From NCBI GenBank assembly GCA_003554345.1, contig PWGE01000349.1, positions 1-12,752 of the forward strand: a stretch of DNA of 12,752 bases, given 5' to 3'. The stretch's first letter is position 1. Each line of letters begins with the position of its first letter. A program made the position numbers and the translations under genes. The notes under the pieces were generated by a model that had not been told where the DNA came from, ran no database searches, and saw only the letters and a program-made list of their open reading frames with translations. Positions 7,909 through 12,752 of the stretch are shown here, piece after piece. Origin of the DNA: T1SED10-198M sp003554345 [NCBI: Candidatus Sumerlaeota bacterium]. Its GTDB lineage: Bacteria; Sumerlaeota; T1SED10-198M.

Positions 7909-8856
7909 ATGACAGAATGGTATCAACCACTAAAAGGTTCAGATCGTTTATTACTGGAAGCGGAACTCACCCCTTTACAGGGCAACCGTTTTCAACCTAC
8001 CGGTTTCCCCGACCTGGGAGCAGCTGAATTCACCCTGCCGGATGGTACTCCCATGCTTCTGGTGGAGTCTTCTCAGTCCATGGCAAACAGGATGGAAACA
8101 GCCTGCTGGGATGAGGCTGATGAGGACATCAAAGAAGAACTGAAAGGTCTGCCGTATGTAAAGGTTCTGAAGAACGACAGACACCTTACCAATTCTCTGC
8201 TGGAAGCTCACAGAATTAATTCCCCTTATATTCTCGAAGGAAAAGACCAATCATTTGTTGAAACCCTTAAAAGTGATGTTTCAATTTTCGAAAAACAACC
8301 CGTAAACATTCCCCTGCTTGCCAGATTTCTACTGAAGTATGATGTTGGTTCTCTTTTACACGGCATCTTTATTTCAAAAAAAGAACTGGCAGGAGGACGT
8401 TTGAGAATACCGCGTGCTATTTCCTCTTTCATTGAAGCTTCTAACGTAAGAGTTGCTATGAGCGGTGGCACAAAAATTGACCGAGTTGATCCAAAAGGTG
8501 ACACGAAGAAGGGTTTTGGAAATGTTCCCTTTCCCCGCATGGAATACACTGCAGAAAAAATCACCGCCTATTTTAATATCGACATTAATCAACTCAAGGG
8601 GTACCAGGTTGATGAAAAGGTCCAGAAACTCTTACTCGGTTTAAGTCTTTATAAAATACTTAACGTTCTGGAGAAAGGACTGCGTTTGCGCACAGCCTGT
8701 GATTTGAATTGCCAGAATATAAAAGTCACCAAACCGAAAGGATTTTCCATGCCTTCACTGGAAGAGCTTACAAATGAATTGCCCGATCTGATCCAAGAAT
8801 GCCGTGAATACTTCACAGAACCACCCGTTACCACTGTAGAATGGAAAGAAAAATAA
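7909..8856 (+). CDS. cas7: Cas7, Csb1/GSU0053 family, backbone subunit of the type I-G effector
   Basis: A 315-aa RAMP protein of the Csb1 (GSU0053) family. Several copies would polymerise along the crRNA spacer to form the backbone of the surveillance complex. Features seen are RFQPTGFPDLG (27-37), LVESSQSMANRME (51-63), SGGTKIDRVD from residue 185, FGNVPF from residue 203, and then the EYTAEKITAYF block, all typical of the family. I chose the ATG at 7909 because AGGAGG lies about 8 nt upstream, at the end of csx17. An in-frame ATG at 7861 would place 16 codons inside csx17 without a ribosome binding site and would extend the protein past the family's usual start. The gene lies 2 nt after csx17 and 21 nt before csb2. 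No missing motif or frameshift is visible. Confidence 0.95.
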   Translation: MTEWYQPLKGSDRLLLEAELTPLQGNRFQPTGFPDLGAAEFTLPDGTPMLLVESSQSMANRMETACWDEADEDIKEELKGLPYVKVLKNDRHLTNSLLEAHRINSPYILEGKDQSFVETLKSDVSIFEKQPVNIPLLARFLLKYDVGSLLHGIFISKKELAGGRLRIPRAISSFIEASNVRVAMSGGTKIDRVDPKGDTKKGFGNVPFPRMEYTAEKITAYFNIDINQLKGYQVDEKVQKLLLGLSLYKILNVLEKGLRLRTACDLNCQNIKVTKPKGFSMPSLEELTNELPDLIQECREYFTEPPVTTVEWKEK

Positions 8857-8877
8857 AATAAAAAAGGAGCATTGATC

Positions 8878-10407
8878 ATGCCTTTTGCCATAGCTCTGCA
8901 TTTTATCAGCGGACATTATCATGCCACGCCCTGGGGACGCCATGTCAATGAGGCGGTACCGGAATATCCGCCCTCATTATGGCGTCTTTTTCGAGCCCTG
9001 GTAGCCGTCTGGAAAAGAAAGATGTCAGATGACGGGCAGATACATGCCGAAGTCCTGGGCAGCGCTTTGAAAAAACTCGCCGATCCCCTTCCCTCCTTTG
9101 TATTACCTCCTGCTACTCTCGGACATACCAGGCATTACCTTGACCAGGGAAAAAAAGGAAGCGCTTTTGTCATAGACACCTTTATCAACATGGCGAAAGA
9201 TACGCCCCTTGTTGTAGTGTGGAAAAATGCAGAACTCAATGAAGAAGAAGCACAGACCATTATAAAGCTGGTAGAAAAACTGGATTACCTGGGACGTTCA
9301 GAATCATGGGTGGAAGGTTCGGTTTTATCTCCGGAAAAAATTCCCGCTTTTGCCTCTCGAATCAATTGTGTTCCCTTTGAAGAAAAAGAACAGCTTATAT
9401 CTGACGGGGAAATGGTCACAACGCTTGTGCCCCATCCTCATCGTTTTCGGGAATGGGATTTTGGTAAAAAGGTTCAGTCTCCGGAACCAGCATGGAATTT
9501 ACTCGCCGAGTCAGGAGACCTGTTTAAAGAAGGTTGGAGTGATCCCCCCGGTTCTCGATGGACACAGTATGTGCGTCCTTTTGACTGTTTCGAAGAAAAA
9601 CCTTCTTCCCACACCCCTCCTGTTTCCCGACCACACGTCATGCGGTGGAAAATCCAGGGCAATCCCTTACCTTCAGTGCAGGAGACTATTTATGTTGCAG
9701 AAATCGTTAAAAGATACCTGAACGGCATTTATGGCAAACTCTTCGATCAGGATTTTTCCGAGATATTCATGGGAAAGGATAAGGACGGCACTCCTCTGCA
9801 GGGTCATCAACATGCTTATTATCTGCCCACTGACGAAGACGGCGACGGTAAAATTGATCATATCAATATTTATGCCGAGCGGGGTTTTGACACCAGGGAA
9901 CTCAAAGCACTGGAACAGCTAAAACATATACAGAAGCCCGGCGGTGGGGAAGATTTACGACTCTACCTGGTCGGTTGCTGGAACAAAGAAGAAGGCATCC
10001 AGCATATTCCGGTTTTTCGTCCTGCCCGTCACTGGGTATCAGTGACTCCTTATATCGCTCCCCGTCATTATAAGAAAAGAGGTCAGAAAAAAGACACCTG
10101 TTCCCTGGAAGAATTTCCTGCCGTCACCCTTCGGGAAGAACTTCAGAAACAGGCTTATCCTTTACCTGACATACAAAAGAAAGAACGTTATTCACCTATT
10201 TCATATGAAGGGAATATCCTTCGCGGCAAAGAATTCCCCTGGTTGTTTTTCCGCCAGCAACGGGTCCTGGGAAAGAGTCATGGAAACAGAACCAATCAAC
10301 CGGGCAGCGGTTTTGAACTGGTCTTTTCTGAACCTGTGAAAGGTCCCCTTTGTTTTGGATATGGTGCTCATTACGGGATGGGGTTTTTTGCACCTCTTCG
10401 GGAGTAA
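8878..10407 (+). CDS. csb2: Csb2 (GSU0054 family), Cas5-Cas6 fusion of type I-G
   Basis: A 509-aa protein of the Csb2 family, which joins a Cas5-like half to a Cas6-like half. By family knowledge the Cas6 part cuts pre-crRNA at the repeat hairpin and stays on the crRNA 3' end, while the Cas5 part caps the other end of the complex. The N-terminus has HYHATPWGRHVNE (13-25) and PPSLWRLFRALVAVWK (31-46). A DEDGDGKIDH stretch (319-328) looks like a DxDxDG metal-binding loop and ends in a histidine. The C-terminus carries the glycine-rich GYGAHYGMG (494-502) expected of a RAMP/Cas6 G-loop. The ATG at 8878 is preferred because GGAG (8866-8869) lies 8 nt upstream. The in-frame TTG at 8872 would leave only 2 nt. 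Which histidine is catalytic cannot be decided from sequence alone. Confidence 0.93.
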   Translation: MPFAIALHFISGHYHATPWGRHVNEAVPEYPPSLWRLFRALVAVWKRKMSDDGQIHAEVLGSALKKLADPLPSFVLPPATLGHTRHYLDQGKKGSAFVIDTFINMAKDTPLVVVWKNAELNEEEAQTIIKLVEKLDYLGRSESWVEGSVLSPEKIPAFASRINCVPFEEKEQLISDGEMVTTLVPHPHRFREWDFGKKVQSPEPAWNLLAESGDLFKEGWSDPPGSRWTQYVRPFDCFEEKPSSHTPPVSRPHVMRWKIQGNPLPSVQETIYVAEIVKRYLNGIYGKLFDQDFSEIFMGKDKDGTPLQGHQHAYYLPTDEDGDGKIDHINIYAERGFDTRELKALEQLKHIQKPGGGEDLRLYLVGCWNKEEGIQHIPVFRPARHWVSVTPYIAPRHYKKRGQKKDTCSLEEFPAVTLREELQKQAYPLPDIQKKERYSPISYEGNILRGKEFPWLFFRQQRVLGKSHGNRTNQPGSGFELVFSEPVKGPLCFGYGAHYGMGFFAPLRE

Positions 10408-10411
10408 GCGT

Positions 10412-12103
10412 ATGATACAGGATTCATTAAAAGACATGCCCTCTTATATACCTGCCCGTGTCCTTAATGAATATACTTACTGTCCGCGTATTGCCTATAT
10501 AGAGTGGCGCCAGGGAGAGTTTAAGGAAAATCGACATACGCTTGATGGTACCTTCAAGCATCGAAATGTTGACAGGGAAAAAGGAGCTCTTCCTTCCTCT
10601 CATTCCGAGGAATTCCCGGACAATGTAAAGGTGCATTCTTTATGGTTAAGTGCACCGACAACTTCCATTTCTTCAAGAATAGATCTTATAGAAGTAGAAA
10701 AAAATGAAGTAATACCCGTTGATTACAAACGCGGACATATGCCGGATATTCCTGAAAAAAGCTGGGATGCCGATCGTATCCAGGTCTGTGCTCAGGGCTT
10801 GATCTTACAGGAAAACGGTTATTCCTGCTCCAGAGGATATATTTATTATATTGCTTCAAAAAGACGTGCAGAAGTACTTTTTACAAACTCATTAATCGAG
10901 CAAACAAAGCAGACAATAGCAGACATATATGACACTTTTTCCCGGGGCAAGATTCCACCTCCTCTCGAAAACAGCAAGAAATGTGAAGGATGTTCTCTGG
11001 CAGGCATCTGTCTGCCAGATGAGATCCATTATTTAAACACGGAAAGAAAGATTAAAAGCTCCGACAATAGTGTTATACGTCGCTTACTGGTTCCCCGGCT
11101 TGAAGCCATGCCTCTCTACGTACAGGAGCAGGGAGCATATATTAAGAAAAAAGGCGGCTTACTGGTAATATACAAAAAGGGCGAAAAAATAAGTGAAGTC
11201 AAAGCCATTGACATTTCGCAGGTAACCATACTGGGAAACGTCCAGTTTACCACCCAGGCAATGCGTTTTTGTCTGGAAAGAGGAATACCTATTAGCTATC
11301 ATACCTATGGTGGCAGGCTTATCGGACTGATGGTCAATACCCATCACAAAAATGTGGAGCTCCGAATGAAACAATTTCAATATGCCATCAATCCGGAATT
11401 CCAGCTTTCGCTGGCACGGTCCTTTGTTCATGGTAAAATCGAAAACTCCCGCACTTTTCTGAAAAGGAACGCTCCCGGCATTTCCCGAAACATCACCACT
11501 CAACTTCAAAAAAATGCCAGAGATGCCTTGAAGGCTCCTTCTATCGATACCCTGCTGGGTATCGAAGGAATGGCTGCAAAAACCTATTTTGCCTCCTTTT
11601 CTGGCATGTTTAAAAGTCAGGATGAACATCCTGCTTTTGATTTTGAAAAACGCAATCGACGCCCCCCTGCCGATCCTGTTAATGCCATGCTATCTTTCTG
11701 CTATACTTTGCTGGTCAAGGACATGTTAATGGCATGTAGCGCCGCAGGTTTCGACCCCTTCCTTGGGTTCTTTCATCAACCTCACTATGGCAGACCGGCA
11801 TTAGCTCTCGACCTGATGGAAGAACTGCGTCCCATTATCGCTGATTCGACCGTTATCTGGGTAATAAATAACCGTTACCTGACGCCAGAAGACTTTATTA
11901 TAAGGGGTAAAAACTGCTCTATGACACGTCAGGGAAGAAAAAAACTCATTCTTGCTTATGAAAAAAGAATGGATGCCCTGGTATCACATCCCCTGTTTGG
12001 TTATAAAATCAGCTACCGTCGGATACTATCGGTACAGGCAAGATTGCTTGGAAGATACCTTTATGGAGAGATAAATCATTATCCATCTTTCAGGACAAGA
12101 TAA
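10412..12103 (+). CDS. cas4-cas1: Cas4-Cas1 fusion, spacer acquisition nuclease-integrase
   Basis: A 563-aa fusion. The N-terminal third is Cas4, a RecB-like exonuclease that trims prespacers and helps select the PAM. It has a first cluster cysteine C24 (in YCPR), D91 in RIDLIEV, the DYKR motif (104-107), and C191, C194 and C200 that complete a four-cysteine iron-sulfur site. From about residue 230 it is Cas1, the integrase that inserts spacers at the leader end. The metal ligands are E385 (GIEGM), H455 (GFFHQPH) and D467 in ALDLMEELRP. The ATG at 10412 has GGAG 7 nt upstream and starts 4 nt after csb2. An earlier in-frame ATG at 10355 lies inside csb2 and would add 19 residues unlike Cas4. 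The fusion is a known type I-G feature, for example in Geobacter. All key residues are present, so both activities are probably retained. Confidence 0.96.
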   Translation: MIQDSLKDMPSYIPARVLNEYTYCPRIAYIEWRQGEFKENRHTLDGTFKHRNVDREKGALPSSHSEEFPDNVKVHSLWLSAPTTSISSRIDLIEVEKNEVIPVDYKRGHMPDIPEKSWDADRIQVCAQGLILQENGYSCSRGYIYYIASKRRAEVLFTNSLIEQTKQTIADIYDTFSRGKIPPPLENSKKCEGCSLAGICLPDEIHYLNTERKIKSSDNSVIRRLLVPRLEAMPLYVQEQGAYIKKKGGLLVIYKKGEKISEVKAIDISQVTILGNVQFTTQAMRFCLERGIPISYHTYGGRLIGLMVNTHHKNVELRMKQFQYAINPEFQLSLARSFVHGKIENSRTFLKRNAPGISRNITTQLQKNARDALKAPSIDTLLGIEGMAAKTYFASFSGMFKSQDEHPAFDFEKRNRRPPADPVNAMLSFCYTLLVKDMLMACSAAGFDPFLGFFHQPHYGRPALALDLMEELRPIIADSTVIWVINNRYLTPEDFIIRGKNCSMTRQGRKKLILAYEKRMDALVSHPLFGYKISYRRILSVQARLLGRYLYGEINHYPSFRTR

Positions 12104-12104
12104 A

Positions 12105-12395
12105 ATGAGAAAAGTGTTCATAGTAACCTACGACATTTGTCATGACAAAAGACTGCGACAGACCTACCAGCTCATGCGGGCTTATGGTGATCATTTACAG
12201 TATTCAGTATTTCGTTGTGAACTGGATGATAAAGAAAAAGTTGAGCTTATTATGAAACTCACCGATATCATCAATAAGAAAGAAGACCAGGTGCTTTTCT
12301 TTTCACTCGGTTCTGCCGGCAGTAAAACGGAACAAAAAATCGAAAGTCTGGGCGTGCCATACGTAGAAAGAAATAAAAGCGCTATTGTCATCTAA
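12105..12395 (+). CDS. cas2: Cas2, structural partner of Cas1 in spacer integration
   Basis: A 96-aa protein of typical Cas2 length. It opens with the first beta-strand MRKVFIVTYDI, with the conserved aspartate D10, and later has LQYSVFRCEL and a C-terminal strand ending in SAIVI, in keeping with the ferredoxin-like fold. A Cas2 dimer bridges two Cas1 dimers and holds the prespacer. The ATG is 1 nt after the cas4-cas1 stop. AGGA (12092-12095), 9 nt upstream and within the last codons of cas4-cas1, is the likely ribosome binding site. It is the last cas gene before the leader. No obvious hairpin plus T-run terminator follows it, so transcription from the cas operon may continue into the leader and array. 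Confidence 0.96.
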   Translation: MRKVFIVTYDICHDKRLRQTYQLMRAYGDHLQYSVFRCELDDKEKVELIMKLTDIINKKEDQVLFFSLGSAGSKTEQKIESLGVPYVERNKSAIVI

Positions 12396-12625
12396 CAAAG
12401 ATTCGTTACCATTGAAAAAAGGAGAAAAATATGAGACATCATTTTCGAGAGGCTCTGACCTGCCCCGGATACCGGGACCCTCTCGAGAAAACCATTTTAA
12501 CCTATCAAACTGGCGAATATCACACCTGTTTTAAGTGCCAGAAAAAGGTCTTTGGAAAGAAAAATAAGAACCGCTCGAAAAGGAGAGTTAAAAGTACCAT
12601 CAAAGCGTACCTTGCAGAGGACGCT
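12396..12625 (+). promoter_or_regulatory. CRISPR leader region (with candidate small reading frame)
   Basis: These 230 bases lie between cas2 and the first repeat. The repeat ends in ATTGAAGC, and ATTGAA-type ends normally mark the leader-distal end of a repeat. With the cas genes upstream, this puts the leader here and array transcription on the plus strand. Leaders hold the array promoter and the sites that recruit Cas1-Cas2 or IHF. I see no strong -35/-10 pair. The region holds a stem-loop at 12445-12486 and is almost filled by a reading frame that starts at 12431, both listed separately. Confidence 0.75.
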
Positions 12626-12658
12626 GTCTCCACGTCTGTAATGACGTGGCCCCATTGA
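12431..12658 (+). CDS. Candidate 75-aa basic, cysteine-containing protein overlapping the leader and first repeat
   Basis: This is a possible small gene of unknown function. The ATG follows AAAAAAGGAG at a 6-nt distance, as good a ribosome binding site as those of the cas genes. The product has C11 and a HTCFKC motif (31-36), which could be part of a zinc site. A strongly basic stretch, KKNKNRSKRRVK (43-54), suggests nucleic-acid binding. Codons 1-65 lie in the leader. The last ten codons and the TGA fall inside the first CRISPR repeat. That is odd for a conserved gene and suggests either a chance open frame in a leader or a gene whose 3' end was captured by the array. I recognise no family. 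Against it: short length, location in a regulatory region, and three cysteines without a clear fourth ligand. Confidence 0.3.
   Translation: MRHHFREALTCPGYRDPLEKTILTYQTGEYHTCFKCQKKVFGKKNKNRSKRRVKSTIKAYLAEDAVSTSVMTWPH
12445..12486 (+). other. Stem-loop in the CRISPR leader
   Basis: TCGAGAGG (12445-12452) is perfectly complementary to CCTCTCGA (12479-12486). Between them, CCCGG (12464-12468) pairs with CCGGG (12472-12476) around a 3-base loop. There is no T-run after it on either strand, so it is not a standard terminator. It could be an RNA structure in the leader transcript, a cruciform or protein-binding site for adaptation, or a by-product of the reading frame it overlaps. Confidence 0.5.
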
Positions 12659-12661
12659 AGC
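12626..12661 (+). repeat. CRISPR repeat 1 (leader-proximal)
   Basis: A 36-base copy identical to repeat 2. The stem halves are at 12630-12636 and 12643-12649 and the loop at 12637-12642. It begins directly after codon 65 of the candidate leader reading frame and contains that frame's stop codon. Confidence 0.95.
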
Positions 12662-12697
12662 ATCTACAGAACCCCATTCGGTTCAATGTTCCGAGAC
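12662..12697 (+). other. CRISPR spacer 1
   Basis: A 36-base spacer between the two complete repeats. It contains a small inverted repeat, GAACC (12669-12673) / GGTTC (12680-12684), and the word TTCAATG (12682-12688), which is complementary to CATTGAA near the end of the repeat. Its source cannot be told from the window, and I see no matching protospacer elsewhere in it. Confidence 0.93.
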
Positions 12698-12733
12698 GTC
12701 TCCACGTCTGTAATGACGTGGCCCCATTGAAGC
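12698..12733 (+). repeat. CRISPR repeat 2
   Basis: A 36-base copy identical to repeat 1 with no mismatch. It is followed by the first 19 bases of spacer 2, where the window ends. Confidence 0.95.
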
Positions 12734-12752
12734 CCGTATACTATCCCAAGCC

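Larger units (their letters stand above)
12626..12752 (+). CRISPR. Start of a type I-G CRISPR array (two repeats seen, continues past the window)
   Basis: Two identical 36-base repeats at 12626-12661 and 12698-12733 enclose one 36-base spacer. A second spacer begins at 12734 and is cut by the window after 19 bases. Each repeat begins GTCTCC and ends ATTGAAGC. It contains a perfect 7-bp stem, CCACGTC / GACGTGG, around the 6-base loop TGTAAT. Csb2 is expected to bind this hairpin and cut on its 3' side, leaving an 8-nt handle ATTGAAGC on each crRNA if the common type I rule applies. The bases flanking the two copies differ, which sets the repeat limits. The array is leader-proximal here, so these would be the newest spacers. 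Its total length cannot be seen. Confidence 0.96.

Noticed and set aside
8872-8877. TTG as the start of csb2
   Set aside because: It would leave only 2 nt after the GGAG. The ATG 6 bases later has the proper 8-nt distance, and the family N-terminus begins there.
10355-10411. Upstream ATG for cas4-cas1, adding 19 residues
   Set aside because: The added part overlaps the conserved C-terminus of csb2 in another frame and has no ribosome binding site. The ATG at 10412 has a good one.
12409-12416. CCATTGAA in the leader, matching part of the repeat
   Set aside because: It is only an 8-base match without the repeat stem, so it is not a degenerate repeat. Chance is sufficient.
12396-12430. Terminator after cas2
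   Set aside because: There is no hairpin followed by a T-run. The stretch is A-rich and leads into a ribosome-binding-site-like sequence instead.
12693-12702. 10-base palindrome GAGACGTCTC at the spacer 1/repeat 2 junction
   Set aside because: Half comes from the spacer and half from the invariant repeat, and the leader/repeat 1 junction lacks it. It is a product of this spacer's end.

Overview
This window carries two divergent gene blocks from a bacterium that probably has a Gram-negative-type envelope. The base composition is moderate in the genes and AT-rich between the blocks. No rRNA, tRNA or phylogenetic marker is present, so I do not name a taxon. The pairing of a GSU0053/GSU0054-type CRISPR operon with a type II secretion/type IV pilus-like assembly locus is compatible with Desulfobacterota (for example Geobacter-like) and with several less-studied phyla.

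Left block, minus strand, bases 1-3164: an operon read right to left that encodes two consecutive GspF/PilC-like inner-membrane platform proteins (489 and 358 aa), then two small proteins with class III prepilin N-termini. The second of these is cut by the window edge. The genes are 10 nt or less apart or overlap, so they look like one transcription unit for a pseudopilus or type IV pilus-like machine. Its ATPase, major pilin and other parts must lie beyond base 1 or elsewhere.

Middle, 3165-3410: a 246-base AT-rich divergent intergenic region that should hold the promoters of both blocks.

Right block, plus strand, 3411-12752: a complete type I-G (formerly I-U) CRISPR-Cas locus in the order cas3 (helicase then C-terminal HD), csx17/cas8g, cas7 (csb1, GSU0053 family), csb2 (GSU0054 family, Cas5-Cas6 fusion), a cas4-cas1 fusion, cas2, a leader of about 230 bases, and the first units of a CRISPR array with 36-base repeats. 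Genes overlap or are 1-21 nt apart and nearly all have a good Shine-Dalgarno, so interference and adaptation genes are probably co-transcribed. Cas4-Cas1 with Cas2 would select and insert spacers next to the leader. The Cas6 half of Csb2 would cut the pre-crRNA beside the repeat hairpin. Csx17, Cas7 and Csb2 would form the surveillance complex, and Cas3 would unwind and degrade the target. All catalytic motifs that I can check are intact, so the system looks functional.

I do not see a wholly new system. The parts most worth a second look are: a ribosome-binding-site-preceded 75-codon reading frame, basic and cysteine-containing, that fills the leader and ends inside the first repeat; a strong hairpin in that leader; a first spacer that can pair with the 5' handle of its own crRNA; and the side-by-side pair of dissimilar platform proteins in the pilus-like operon.
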